The position numbers were made by a program, and so were the translations under genes. Below, in pieces: positions 15,198-24,924 of a stretch of 64,000 bases of DNA (position 1 is its first letter; the number at the start of each line of letters is the position of its first letter). The notes under the pieces are model-generated. The model was given only the letters and a program-made list of their open reading frames with translations. It ran no database searches and had not been told where the DNA came from. The DNA is from Haloimpatiens lingqiaonensis (GTDB lineage Bacteria; Bacillota; Clostridia; Clostridiales; Clostridiaceae), in NCBI RefSeq assembly GCF_044502415.1, contig NZ_CP172402.1, one strand, 5' to 3'.

Positions 15198-15244
15198 AAT
15201 ATTAACCGCCAAAGGGTGCTAGCCCCTAATTGGCGGTTAATATT
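15198..15244 (-). terminator. Terminator of the serine recombinase operon
   Basis: A 15-bp perfect inverted repeat (15198-15212 and 15230-15244, AATATTAACCGCCAA type) begins at the base next to the recombinase stop codon. On the minus strand it is followed by a long T-rich run (GGATTTTTTTAATTTTA). It marks the left edge of the recombinase-prophage unit and insulates it from the mef promoter. Confidence 0.85.
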
Positions 15245-16816
15245 CTATATCTCTTCGTCAATCTCAATCCCAGACTTGAATTCAACGGTGAGCTTATCTT
15301 CATATATCGTTACTTTCTCAATAAGTCGCCTTACTAACTGTTCATCATATTCCTCCAACTCACAGGATTGTTCATTCAAGAAATCAGTCATTTCAGCGAT
15401 TCGTTGCCTTTTTCCTTCTCGCTCTGCATTTTCAACTAGTGCATTTTGCTTCAATTCACGAAGCCGATAAATTTCATCAGCCACATCTTCATAGTCATTC
15501 TTGGACTTTGCTTGGATTAGAAGCTGTTGTTGCAATTCTTCCAATTTGCCATCAATATCAACGGTGGCATTATCATTTTCTTCATTAAGTACGGTGGCTA
15601 TATTTTTCTGTAACGTTGAGAGGAAGGGTTCTTTGTTAGCCAAAAGTTCGTTAATAGCCTTGACCACTGCTGTCTGTAATATTTCCTCGTTTATGGTAGA
15701 GGCCGTACATTCAGACCCTTTTTCTTCCAAACGGCTGACGCATCTCCAAACAATAGACTTGTAACCTCGGTTATTCCAGTGTACTCGTCGGTAAATATCG
15801 CCGCAATGACCGCAGTAAACAATACTCGATAAAGCATACTTGCTGCTATAGACTCGCTTTTTACCGCCTTTGCGGCCACGAAGATTTGCTCTTCGAACCA
15901 TCTCTTCTTGAACTTGCATAAAAAGCTCCCTTGGAATAATCGGCTCATGGCTGTTTTCTACATAATACTGGGGAACGATGCCGTTATTCTTGACCCGCTT
16001 TTTAGAAAGGAAATCAACCGTATATGTCTTTTGTAGAAGGGCATCACCGATGTACTTTTCATTCTGCAATATCTTTTTTAGTGTTTCTGGTCTCCATTTG
16101 GCTTTGCCTGCCGCTGTAAGAATACCGTCTGCTTCTAGTCCTCTTGATATTTGTAAAAGACTAGCTCCTTCAAGGTACTCTCTATAAATCCGTTTAACAA
16201 CCTCTGCACCCTCGGGGTCGATGACTAGTTGCTTGTTTTCATCCTTGGTGTATCCAAGGAAACGCTTATGGTTGACCTGGACTTCACCTTGTTGATATCG
16301 ATACTGAATGCCCAGCTTAACGTTCTGACTTAAGGATTGGCTTTCCTGTTGGGCAAGGGAAGCCATAATAGTCAGCATAATTTCACCCTTGGAATCCATG
16401 GTGTTGATATTTTCTTTTTCAAAGAATACAGCGATGTTTTTATCTTTTAACTGACGGATGTATTTAAGGCAGTCTAACGTGTTTCTGGCAAATCGGCTGA
16501 TGGATTTTGTAATGATCATGTCTATTTTTCCTGCCATACATTCCTCAATCATGCGGTTGAACTCTTCACGCTTTTTGGTATTTGTACCTGTGATACCATC
16601 ATCCGCAAAAATCCCTGCCAATTCCCATTCCTTGTTTTTCTTAATATAGTTTGTATAATGTTCAATCTGAATTTCATAACTTGAAGCCTGCTCCTCACTA
16701 TCCGTTGAAACACGACAGTAAGCAGCCACTCGTATTTTGGGTTTGCTCTCACTAGTTTTATTATTTCCGACTCGTTTAATTGCCGGAATCACTGTGACAT
16801 TTCTACTCACTGCCAC
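15245..16816 (-). CDS. Large serine recombinase (integrase), third gene of trio
   Basis: A 523-residue protein. The N-terminal resolvase domain has catalytic Ser37 in YCRVSTD and the SISRFARNTLDC helix. A recombinase domain follows (YGDALLQKTYT region), then a zinc ribbon (VYCGHCGDIYRR with later Cys) and a C-terminal coiled coil from about 400. Such enzymes join attP and attB without host factors. Start GTG 16816 follows GAGGTG and lies just after the stop of the middle gene, so the trio is one operon. Likely to integrate or excise this prophage or element; which of the two full recombinases does so is not evident. Confidence 0.9.
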   Translation of the reverse strand: MAVSRNVTVIPAIKRVGNNKTSESKPKIRVAAYCRVSTDSEEQASSYEIQIEHYTNYIKKNKEWELAGIFADDGITGTNTKKREEFNRMIEECMAGKIDMIITKSISRFARNTLDCLKYIRQLKDKNIAVFFEKENINTMDSKGEIMLTIMASLAQQESQSLSQNVKLGIQYRYQQGEVQVNHKRFLGYTKDENKQLVIDPEGAEVVKRIYREYLEGASLLQISRGLEADGILTAAGKAKWRPETLKKILQNEKYIGDALLQKTYTVDFLSKKRVKNNGIVPQYYVENSHEPIIPRELFMQVQEEMVRRANLRGRKGGKKRVYSSKYALSSIVYCGHCGDIYRRVHWNNRGYKSIVWRCVSRLEEKGSECTASTINEEILQTAVVKAINELLANKEPFLSTLQKNIATVLNEENDNATVDIDGKLEELQQQLLIQAKSKNDYEDVADEIYRLRELKQNALVENAEREGKRQRIAEMTDFLNEQSCELEEYDEQLVRRLIEKVTIYEDKLTVEFKSGIEIDEEI

Positions 16817-16819
16817 TTG

Positions 16820-17233
16820 TTACACCTCACTTTCTATCAAACTGTAGGCATATTCCGCCTGCTTGTATGGGTCTTCATATTTTTGCACCAGAGGTTTTGC
16901 TTTGAACTTTACAGGGTAATCCGTTTTCGGTTCATCTTTAGGTTCCCTTATCCTCCCGAGCTTTTCTGCTCGTTTTCGTTTTTCTTCTCTGGCTTTTTCA
17001 AATGTCTCCTCATCAATAATGGGAGGGTAAAACTCATCGCCTAGGTAGTGCTTGTTCTGCAACATCTTACCTGCTGTGGCATGATAACAATCTATCCCAG
17101 CTTTTTTAGCAGCTTCCTTCAAAGAAAGGCCTGCCAAGTATCCGGAAAATAATTCTTTTACCTGCTCAGAAGTCTTTTCATCCACAACAGCTTTTCCATC
17201 TTCAATTCTATATCCATAGGGTGTGTGACCCAT
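16820..17233 (-). CDS. Recombinase-like protein lacking the catalytic domain, middle gene of trio
   Basis: A 137-residue protein starting MGHTPYGYRIEDGKAVVD. Residues 1-90 match the central DNA-binding 'recombinase' domain of serine recombinases (HTPYGYRI, then KMLQNKHYLGDEFYPPIID). The catalytic Ser domain and zinc ribbon are absent. It is not a random truncation, because it has its own start directly after the stop of the upstream recombinase and its own C-terminal tail. It may be an accessory or directionality protein that shares a DNA site with its neighbours; that is an inference. Confidence 0.75.
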   Translation of the reverse strand: MGHTPYGYRIEDGKAVVDEKTSEQVKELFSGYLAGLSLKEAAKKAGIDCYHATAGKMLQNKHYLGDEFYPPIIDEETFEKAREEKRKRAEKLGRIREPKDEPKTDYPVKFKAKPLVQKYEDPYKQAEYAYSLIESEV

Positions 17234-18799
17234 CTAATTCACCAACCTTTCCTTCAATGTGATTCCACATTTTAATTCAAAACCTACTTCCTCCCGTGAA
17301 AAGACAATAATCCTCTCTACGTAATCTTCAAACAACTCATCCTCATAAGCTGTGAGCATTTTGGACTTAGTGGCAAACTTAAGCAGACGGTCAACTTCAT
17401 CTACTTTAGCAAAATTGCCATTGACGGAACGAGTAAGTTGATCCTTTTCGGCAAGAAGCCTTTCTCTTTCTGCCTCCAGTGCATTCTTTTCTTTATTAAA
17501 CAGAGCAGGTTCCAGATACCCTTTGGCCATTAAACCTGTCAGTACTTGGCTCTGCTCCATGTTGTTTTCAATTTTAGTTTCCAACTCTTCAATTCTACGA
17601 AAACTCGCTGCATTGTTTTGGTTACGTAACCCATGAAAAAGTGGTCTTAATATAAACTTCTGACCGAATATGAGTTTATTCATCATCGTAACAAATGCAG
17701 TCTTTATATCTTCATCTCGAATGAACTGCATGGAACATTCCGTTATATTGCTGATATGCTTACTGCAGCACCAAGCAATGTATTTTCTTGTACCAGATGA
17801 ATGAATCCGTCTTTTAAAGGTACTGCCACATTCCGAGCAGATAATTTTGCTAGAAAAGGAATATCGGTTTAGATATTTACTGTTGCGTTTTTCGATTCCT
17901 TTTTCCTTGGCTCTCTGATTGAGAATGGCATCTACAGCTTCAAAATCTTCATGGCTGATAATTGCCTCATGGTGGTTTTCTACTAGATACATATTTTTTT
18001 CACCATAATTGGTGTGCCTGTTAAAATGGCTATCAGTATAAGTCTTTTGCAAAATAACATCGCCAGTATATTTTTCATTGGTCAGAATCCCTCTAATCGT
18101 AGTAGCTGTCCAACGACCACCTCTTTTTGAAGGGATACCCTTTTGATTAAGATCATTTGCAACTTTCTGTGTGCCTTTGCCCGATAATACCTCTGCAAAA
18201 ATATACTTCACAATTTCAGCTTGCTTGGGGTTTATTATCATCTGACCGTCAATGTTGTCATAACCATATGGTGGGTATGAAATCTTAAAAGTTCCGTTCT
18301 GAAATCTCTTTTGAATTGCCCACTTGTTATTTTCTGAAATGGAGATTGACTCACTTTCTGCAAGCCCGCTTAATATAGAAAGCATCAACTCACTTTCCAT
18401 TGATTGGGTATTGATATTTTCTTTTTCGAAATAGATATAAATCCCTAGGTCCAACAGTTTACGAACCATCTCCAAACAATCCGTAGTGTTTCTCGCAAAC
18501 CTACTAATGGACTTTGTAATAATTAAGTCAATCTTCTTATTTTCACAATCTGACAGCATTCTGAGAAGTTCCGTTCGGTTTTCTTTTTTGGTGCCACTAA
18601 TTCCCTCATCATAATACAAGCCAACATACTCCCATTCTGGGTTTGCCTTTATGTAAGTCTCATAATGGGATTTTTGTGCTTGTAGACTTACTAACTGTTC
18701 ATCACTACCCGTAGAAACACGACAGTATGCGGCCACTCGTAGTTTAGGTTTGATAATCGATGCAACCTTATTTCCTTCTATTTTCGTTATCTTTTTCAT
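17234..18799 (-). CDS. Large serine recombinase (integrase), first gene of trio
   Basis: A 521-residue protein from ATG 18799, chosen for GGAGGTGAG upstream rather than the start at 18826. Catalytic Ser29 lies in YCRVSTG, with SISRFARNTTDC following. Then come a recombinase domain (YTGDVILQKTYT), a zinc ribbon (IICSECGSTFKRR and a later WCCSKH) and a long coiled coil. It is about the same size as the third gene but clearly diverged, so this is an old pair and not a fresh duplication. Translationally linked to the middle gene. Confidence 0.9.
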   Translation of the reverse strand: MKKITKIEGNKVASIIKPKLRVAAYCRVSTGSDEQLVSLQAQKSHYETYIKANPEWEYVGLYYDEGISGTKKENRTELLRMLSDCENKKIDLIITKSISRFARNTTDCLEMVRKLLDLGIYIYFEKENINTQSMESELMLSILSGLAESESISISENNKWAIQKRFQNGTFKISYPPYGYDNIDGQMIINPKQAEIVKYIFAEVLSGKGTQKVANDLNQKGIPSKRGGRWTATTIRGILTNEKYTGDVILQKTYTDSHFNRHTNYGEKNMYLVENHHEAIISHEDFEAVDAILNQRAKEKGIEKRNSKYLNRYSFSSKIICSECGSTFKRRIHSSGTRKYIAWCCSKHISNITECSMQFIRDEDIKTAFVTMMNKLIFGQKFILRPLFHGLRNQNNAASFRRIEELETKIENNMEQSQVLTGLMAKGYLEPALFNKEKNALEAERERLLAEKDQLTRSVNGNFAKVDEVDRLLKFATKSKMLTAYEDELFEDYVERIIVFSREEVGFELKCGITLKERLVN

Positions 18800-18860
18800 C
18801 GCCTCACCTCCTTCTTGGTAGGTCACATATTACCTCTGAAACCCTTATATATCAACGAAT

Positions 18861-19097
18861 TCAGGGCATTATCTCTGCTAAAAAAGGAGAGAAAGTTTGG
18901 CGATTGAGTGCGTCTATCTTGTTGAATTCTGCTTCCGTTATTAAACCTTTTTGGAGCATCTTTCTAAGTAATTTCTCTGCCTGAATATAATCAAACTCAC
19001 GCTGTAGCTGCTCCTGTGACATTTTCTTTAACTCGATGCTTTTGTCTATAACCCCATCTGAGATCTTCATAACTTTTTTATCCTCATGCTGATTCAC
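18861..19097 (-). CDS. SHOCT-like small protein upstream of the recombinases
   Basis: A 78-residue protein from GTG 19097 with AGGAGGTGA upstream. The C-terminal part LLRKMLQKGLITEAEFNKID fits the short SHOCT helical hairpin seen at the end of many phage and membrane proteins. It opens the recombinase operon and lies next to one copy of the 39-bp bipartite motif. Function unknown; a role in recombination control is possible from position. Confidence 0.65.
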   Translation of the reverse strand: MNQHEDKKVMKISDGVIDKSIELKKMSQEQLQREFDYIQAEKLLRKMLQKGLITEAEFNKIDALNRQTFSPFLAEIMP

Positions 19098-19110
19098 GTA
19101 GAATCACCTC

Positions 19111-19150
19111 CTACCTAATAGCCGCGGGAACAGGTCGAAGTTGAGGATTT
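19111..19150 (-). repeat. 39-bp bipartite motif, copy 1
   Basis: On the plus strand CTACCTAATAGCC (19111-19123), 16 variable bases, then GTTGAGGATT (19140-19149). Identical layout to copies at 51419 and 55722. On the minus strand it reads AATCCTCAAC-N16-GGCTATTAGGTAG and directly precedes, and overlaps, the ribosome binding site of the SHOCT-like gene. Confidence 0.75.
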
Positions 19151-19182
19151 GTAAAAATAAAATAAAATAAAATCAGAGCATA

Positions 19183-19218
19183 AAAAAAGAGCCTGCAAGG
19201 GAAGAACCCCTACAGGCT
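19183..19218 (-). terminator. Terminator of the phage late operon
   Basis: On the minus strand AGCCTGTAGGGG and CCCTTGCAGGCT form a near-perfect stem followed by CTTTTTTTATG. It lies after the endolysin stop (19282) and ends the long late transcription unit. Confidence 0.8.
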
Positions 19219-19281
19219 AGATAATCTAACAGTTTAATATTTTATTTAGGAATCTCGATGATTTTTAACTCGCCCCATTTG

Positions 19282-19985
19282 TTAATCATACTTAATAAAT
19301 GCATCCGTAAAGCCTGCCTTTTTAGCTTTAGCAAGCTGTGCCTCAGCATTTGCTTTGACAGTGTATGCACCTATTTGTACACGATAGTATTTCTTTTTCG
19401 CTGGTTCTGCTGATTTTTCTTCTTCGCTTAGAAGTTTCTTAACATCTGCTCTAAAGGCATCCATAGTCTTGCCATGCTTAGGAAACCAGTGCATAACATC
19501 CGCATGGTTACTGGCTATACCTTGCTTATAGCCTTCACTATGACAGATGATATCCTTCTCACTTAGTCCATAGAGTTTACAAAGATGTACACAAAGCTCT
19601 ACTGCTTCCTTATAAACAGCAGAAAAATACGAGGCAGCGGTTAGACCTGTCCTCGCAAATCTCAAATCCTATATGCGTGTTATTCGCATCTCCTCCAGCA
19701 TGCCAACCACGATGATTCCAAGGCAATGTTTGGTATGTGGCAATGGAGCCATCTGCTAACTTACCAATAAAAGCATGGACTGCAAACTTGACGACCTCCA
19801 GGTTTATCCTGATTCCAATGATTATTGTATTGGTTCTTTCCGAGCAAACCATCATCTGGACCAACATATCTCTTCAACCATGGGTTGTTAGCCCCTGTTG
19901 AATGAACCATTATACCCTTCGGTTTTATTGTTTTGCCTGCTTTGTAGCAGGCATTGTTCGTAAGTATTAGTTTGTATAATTTCAT
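19282..19985 (-). pseudogene. Endolysin (N-acetylmuramoyl-L-alanine amidase with SPOR domain), two single-base insertions
   Basis: Three frames join into one amidase_2-type endolysin that hydrolyses the amide bond of peptidoglycan. Frame 1 has GIMVHSTGANNPWLKRYVG; frame 2 continues AFIGKLADG and PWNHRGWHAGG with the second metal ligand region; frame 3 has YGLSEKDIICHSEG and a C-terminal SPOR repeat (YYRVQIGAYTVKANAEAQL). Deleting one base near 19781 and one near 19648 restores a single frame of about 233 residues. ATG 19985 has GAGGTG upstream. The gene is otherwise well preserved, so the breaks may be sequencing errors. Confidence 0.85.
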
Positions 19986-20002
19986 TATAATCACCTCAAC
20001 AT

Positions 20003-21397
20003 TTAATCATTTGGCTCAGGTGTAAGATGGACAGGGTACAGGTGATAGGTAAACTTTAAATCACAATAAGCATTTGATGATGTTCCATCACTTCCCATAC
20101 AGATATACAGTCCATAACCTGCTGGAACTCTGGCCTGCCGCATTTGAATATGAATGTGCAAGGATTCTGCTGAAGTATTCGATCCGACAGGTGTACTCCG
20201 TTGAATTCTAGTGAATGTCTCCTCATCATTGGAAATATACAAGTCCAGTTCCTTTTCACTAGTATCCGATTGACGACAAAGAGTTATCAAATGGCAATCA
20301 TAAGCCGTCGTATACAATTCTCCACCCTGACCGCCAATAACCACACTATTAATAGGTAATATCGTGTGCAAAGGACCACGAACACTGTTTGCACCGCCTG
20401 AACCCGAGACATTACCCGACAAAATATATCTTGAATAGGCCGACCGGGTGAAGTCACTAATAATAGCCGTTGCTGTGGATGAGAGAGGTATTGCGGAAGT
20501 CACATTTTCTGCTCTTTCAAGTAGAAAAAGGCTCTCACCTGCCTCAACGGTAGTACTACCTATGGAAAACCTTTGACTTGTCCAGTAAGCTGTACAAATT
20601 GGGTTTGGATCAGTCCCAGTTCCATAGGCAATATTCATTTCGTCATCAATGCCCCTTATAGCTCTAGCAAGTGTCTTAACTGTATTACGAAGGGTGTCTT
20701 GAATTAGAACCTGCACATTATTTGTAGCTGGACTGCCCAAAGCTGTAACGAAAGTATATGTTATCGTGCCAATTACTACATTGTTTCCATTTGCCATATT
20801 GCTAAATGTGATGGCTGCCCTCCGGCTAATCATATCCGGTGCACTAGCTGTTTCTATTGGATGCAAATGATTGAGTAGAATACCTGTCCTCCTATATAGA
20901 TTTTCGCGGGTATCCTCAACCAAATTGTGTGTTGTATTTAGCAAATCATAGTTGTTGTTTAAAAGATTATAAGTGAGGTTGAGCAGATTATTTATTTCAT
21001 CAATATCCAGTTCAGCTAAAGCCGAAAGCACTTTATTTAACCATTCCTGTGCAGGAGGTTCTGGTGGTTCAACAATTCCATCCACAAGAGCATCCTCGAC
21101 TATGGTTAGTATTCTTGCACTCTTTCCAACCACATCACCATAAGTAACCCTTATTTCAAGCCGACCAACACCAACAAATGATGTGTCCGTTGCATTGGGC
21201 TGCCATGTAAGGACACCATCAGCGTAGTTCGTGACTACCGGATATGCAACCCCATCAGGCCTTTTGTAAATCGCATTTAAGGAGGCACTTGGGTAGTTAT
21301 TTTCCAGTAGGCTTGATACATCAAACTCAATATTTCGGTAATTGTGTTCACCGCGTCGACCAATGAATACCGTTACCGCTTTTGTTAAGTCAATCAT
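20003..21397 (-). CDS. BppU-family baseplate upper protein
   Basis: A 464-residue structural protein. The N-terminal about 110 residues (DLTKAVTVFIGRRGEHNYRN...) fit the BppU-type beta domain that docks accessory fibres to the tail tip. A helical segment rich in Leu/Asn (ALAELDIDEINNLLNLTYNLL) likely trimerises. The C-terminal half is beta-rich (carbohydrate or receptor contact possible). It lies between holin and endolysin and overlaps the holin stop by four bases, an unusual position for a baseplate gene but seen in some clostridial phages. Confidence 0.75.
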   Translation of the reverse strand: MIDLTKAVTVFIGRRGEHNYRNIEFDVSSLLENNYPSASLNAIYKRPDGVAYPVVTNYADGVLTWQPNATDTSFVGVGRLEIRVTYGDVVGKSARILTIVEDALVDGIVEPPEPPAQEWLNKVLSALAELDIDEINNLLNLTYNLLNNNYDLLNTTHNLVEDTRENLYRRTGILLNHLHPIETASAPDMISRRAAITFSNMANGNNVVIGTITYTFVTALGSPATNNVQVLIQDTLRNTVKTLARAIRGIDDEMNIAYGTGTDPNPICTAYWTSQRFSIGSTTVEAGESLFLLERAENVTSAIPLSSTATAIISDFTRSAYSRYILSGNVSGSGGANSVRGPLHTILPINSVVIGGQGGELYTTAYDCHLITLCRQSDTSEKELDLYISNDEETFTRIQRSTPVGSNTSAESLHIHIQMRQARVPAGYGLYICMGSDGTSSNAYCDLKFTYHLYPVHLTPEPND

Positions 21398-21849
21398 ATT
21401 TCATCACCTGGCTTAGGAGGTTCCTCATCACGACCATGTAGTTGCTTAAGAACCGCCTTTAGTTTTTCTGGGATGGGTAGCCCAATATGACCTGCATTCT
21501 CCAAAATGGATACACCCTCGTTACTTAGATAGAAAAAGATTACCGCCGTTCGCAAAGCGCTGCCATTGTATCCTGCACTCCCTAAAATTTGTGTATCAAG
21601 AATATGAGCGATACCTACCATTACAAAGATGAGCACCTTTTTGAAAATTCCCTTGGCACCAATTTCGCTGGACAGCTTTTTATCTGTAATCGCACAAAGG
21701 ACTCCTGTCAGATAATCAATTGCTACAAAAGTGACCAGTGTATATAGAAATCCGTCAAACCCGCCGAGAAACCATCCAAGAAAAGCACCAACAGCCGCAA
21801 AAGCTAACTGTATCCAATTCCAAATCTCTTTCACTGTAAACACCTCCAT
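21394..21849 (-). CDS. Phage holin (holin_4 family)
   Basis: A 151-residue membrane protein with three hydrophobic segments (about 12-30, 34-54, 72-95) and the FVAIDYLTGVLCA motif typical of the phage holin 4/toxin-secretion holin family. It forms lesions in the cytoplasmic membrane so that the endolysin reaches peptidoglycan. ATG 21849. Followed by BppU with an ATGA overlap. Confidence 0.88.
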   Translation of the reverse strand: MEVFTVKEIWNWIQLAFAAVGAFLGWFLGGFDGFLYTLVTFVAIDYLTGVLCAITDKKLSSEIGAKGIFKKVLIFVMVGIAHILDTQILGSAGYNGSALRTAVIFFYLSNEGVSILENAGHIGLPIPEKLKAVLKQLHGRDEEPPKPGDEI

Positions 21850-21918
21850 TACATTAATTTGTGTATTTAAAAAAGCACCCCTGTAAAATACAAGAGTGCT
21901 GTTGCCGTATCACACACC

Positions 21919-24392
21919 TTACAGCATCAGTATAAGATCGTGGATTTGTTGCATCACATCCGCCTTTGGACAGCCCTGTTCCAATAGGGAGCCATGTCAC
22001 AGGTGGTATATCAAATGCTGCAGAAGAGTCAAAACCATTAACCACTGTAATGATAGTATCAATAGCCTTTCGGATTTCAGTAATGTGAAATGGCCATTTT
22101 TTAACTGTTGTTCTTCCAGCAATAATCTCTTCACTCCAAATTACAGGGGATAAGTTGTAATAACTTAGCACTATATTTAAAGCGGTTCGAAGCGTCTGAA
22201 TATGTGCTGCCTTTACGACAGTCTCATTTGCAGTAATCGTTTCAAAAGGTGGCGGTAATATAGTAAATGTCCGGACAACTTCTGTGCTTGCCGACTCAAT
22301 ATCACTATCAAGACAGCGGAAGGTTACAGTATGGTTTCCTACTGCAAGCGGTTCCGCTTGGTACACCGTACTAACACCATTTCCCAGATAGCCACTCGTA
22401 GAAAATCTCTCAGGATTATCCACACTATTAACCCACTCACCTGAATCAATCTTTACTTCCACAATCTGTGTCTGACCGTCTGGTTCAGTGCCTGTAGTAA
22501 TCATAAAGCGTGGTGTAGTGTTATAAGTAGACTTTCCGGTCATAGGACTGACGATGATCGGAGCAGCAGGCGGACTGTTTTTCTTTACCGTGTTACTAAC
22601 CACATGGCTTGAAACTGCATCAAGTGTATCTGTTACGCTTATTCGATAGCGGGTATACATTCCAGGTACCGGGGAAGCATTTACCTGATGGGTACCTGAA
22701 GTAGCACTTGAAATAATAGTAGTCAATGCTTCGTATACCGACCAATTTATACCGTCTGCTGATGTAGCTTGTTGAATAACATATTGCTTGATAGCACTGG
22801 TTCCCGGTATTGTTCCGCTCCACATAAGAGTTACTGTATTCGTCTCATATATTGAAGGAGTTGCAGTAAAAGAAGTAGGCGGAATGGGCAGTGTATTTCT
22901 GCGGACAGTGTTGCTAGATATAGTCCAGTCAGAATAAAAACTCTCTCCAGCCGTACCACGTGTCCTAACTCTATACCTACGGTAATAACCGCGAGTTGTC
23001 GGTGGGCTAACAATTACGCTGCCACTTGTTGTTGAGGTAACCGTTATTGTTAATGCTGTCCATGCTCCCCATGTGCTGTTATCTGCCGAGTCACTATATT
23101 GAATCTCATAGGATGTGATGGTGTTGCCTGCTCCACTGGATGCACCACTCCATGAAAGAGTAACATTTCCTTCAGCTAAAGTTGAACTTACCGAGCAAGC
23201 AGTAGGTGCTCCACAAGCCGTGATATCACAGTAAATACTATTACTGATTTTTTCCGATGAGTAGACATCGAGATTATCTATCGTCCATACACCAAATTGA
23301 GTATATGTTCCTGGAACTCGTGACACGTTAGGGTTATAACTACCTCCACTAGCCGATAGGGCCAATATGGTTAGAACATTCCATGAACTCCATGTACTGT
23401 TATCCGTAGATGTTCGACTAGCAATCTGGTACCCCTTGATTGCACTCGTACTTCCAGAAGCTCCGCTCCAAGTAAGTGTAATTATTTCATCACTATAATT
23501 GATTGGAGTAGCAGTTACTGTAGTTGGTGGGCTAGGAACTGTGTTTCTGCGAACAGAGTTCGACGATACTCTCCAGCCTGAATAATAACTTGCTCCTGCT
23601 GTACCTCGAGTTCGCACCCGAAACCTACGATAATTACCCCGTGTTGATGGTGGTGCAACTGACAAGCTGCCACTAGTGGCCGTGGTGGTTACTGTAGTTA
23701 GTGCTGTCCACGATCCCCAATTCAAGTTGTCAGCAGAATCACTATACTGTATCTCGTAGGACGAAGATGGCATTATTTGTACCACCGGAAGCACCACTCC
23801 ATGATAATGTAACATTGTCCTCCGAGAGGGTTGCACTCAATGAACAGGATGTCGGAGCACTACAAGCTGTGGTTCTTATTGCCCAGTTAATGGTTAACAC
23901 TATCTGGCTTAAATCATCTCTAGCTCGAAATCCCATATAGTTTAGTGTGCTGGAGCCAGCATCCATGAATAAACAATTACTAGCTCCACTACCGATGGAA
24001 TCAATGAGTGCGGTGGAAATTGCGATATCCTTTGTACCCTGTCCGGCAGAAACAGTATAGCTATATCCAGAAGTAACTTTCGTAGGTCTACTCCCGGATA
24101 TGCTGGTACCCGAACTAGGAGATGGCAAACCATATGCATTTCCAGCATAAAGTGTTATCGTTCTGGCTGAACCCCAATCACCTGCAGCTATCCTAACAAG
24201 ACGAATACTGGCAGAGGTAGGATAATAGTTTGCATAGGTATTTCGAATACTTGTAAGGTCAAATAACATGGCACCAACATTCTCATAATTATTGGCTGGG
24301 GCATAAACCCCTTGTCGAACGTAGTCGGTTACACCCGCAATCCAACTGCCATTACGCCATGTACAAGCATTTATCGCTTGATAGGTTGCCAT
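21919..24392 (-). pseudogene. Fn3-repeat tail fibre/adhesin-like protein, two single-base insertions
   Basis: Full-length would be about 824 residues. The N-terminal domain (MATYQAINACTWRNGSW...) resembles carbohydrate-binding beta domains. Fibronectin type III modules follow, two of which form a near-duplicate pair (each with LSWSGAS, YEIQYSDSADN, YRRFRVRTRGTAG and SNSVRRNT-type blocks). A C-terminal helical part ends PKADVMQQIHDLILML. One extra base near 23764 and one near 21972 break the frame; removing them joins all parts and gives a TAA at 21919-21921. Located downstream of other tail genes, so probably a receptor-binding fibre. Confidence 0.85.
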
Positions 24393-24403
24393 AGAAATTC
24401 ACC

Positions 24404-24907
24404 TCACTCGTAAACCGCCGATACCAATGAGTTCACTAACCCACAAAGGCTGGTGTTTAATCTGGTATCAGTAATGTTATTTGCTGCAATTGATGTAGCC
24501 GCAGCAGGTACCAGAACGTCTGCAATACCGAGTTCATATACATCGCTGGTTCTTGTTAAGTCTGGGGCCACTGGTGTAGCAGCTGGAGTCCCTGTAACAA
24601 CTGCAAGCTGAATATTCCTGCTGATTTGGCTTAAGCGAACAACAATCCGGTCAATGCGTGGATTGCTACCGTGCGCTGTAGCGAGAGGCATATTTAACGC
24701 ATCTGTATTCTCATATCTATATCCATTAATCCACGCACTTCCAGCCGCCACGCTTACTGCCAATCCCATCCCTGGTGATACCTGCAGATTTGTAGCTGTT
24801 TTATAAAATATCCCGTTTGAAACAAGACTTCCAAAGTATGCTGCAAAATCCGTGGCATCATAGACTCTATCTCCATCGGATGAATTGAAAAATCCGCTTT
24901 TCTCCAT
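24404..24907 (-). CDS. Phage tail/baseplate structural protein
   Basis: A 167-residue protein beginning MEKSGFFNSSDGDRVYDATDFAAYF, a start often found in phage baseplate or fibre-associated proteins of clostridial siphoviruses. It is rich in Ala, Thr and Val with beta-strand character; no enzymatic motif. ATG 24907. It sits between the Gp37-like tail protein and the Fn3 fibre, so it likely connects the tail tip to the fibre. Exact role unknown. Confidence 0.65.
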   Translation of the reverse strand: MEKSGFFNSSDGDRVYDATDFAAYFGSLVSNGIFYKTATNLQVSPGMGLAVSVAAGSAWINGYRYENTDALNMPLATAHGSNPRIDRIVVRLSQISRNIQLAVVTGTPAATPVAPDLTRTSDVYELGIADVLVPAAATSIAANNITDTRLNTSLCGLVNSLVSAVYE

Positions 24908-24924
24908 ACAAAAATTCCTCCTTC

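Noticed and set aside
15198..15244. Prophage attachment site at the large inverted repeat
   Set aside because: The sequence has the form of an intrinsic terminator directly after a stop codon, and no second copy was seen elsewhere in the window.
19111..19150. 39-bp motif as a sure promoter for the SHOCT-like gene
   Set aside because: The conserved TAGGTAG overlaps the ribosome binding site, so a start site placed after it would remove that site from the message.
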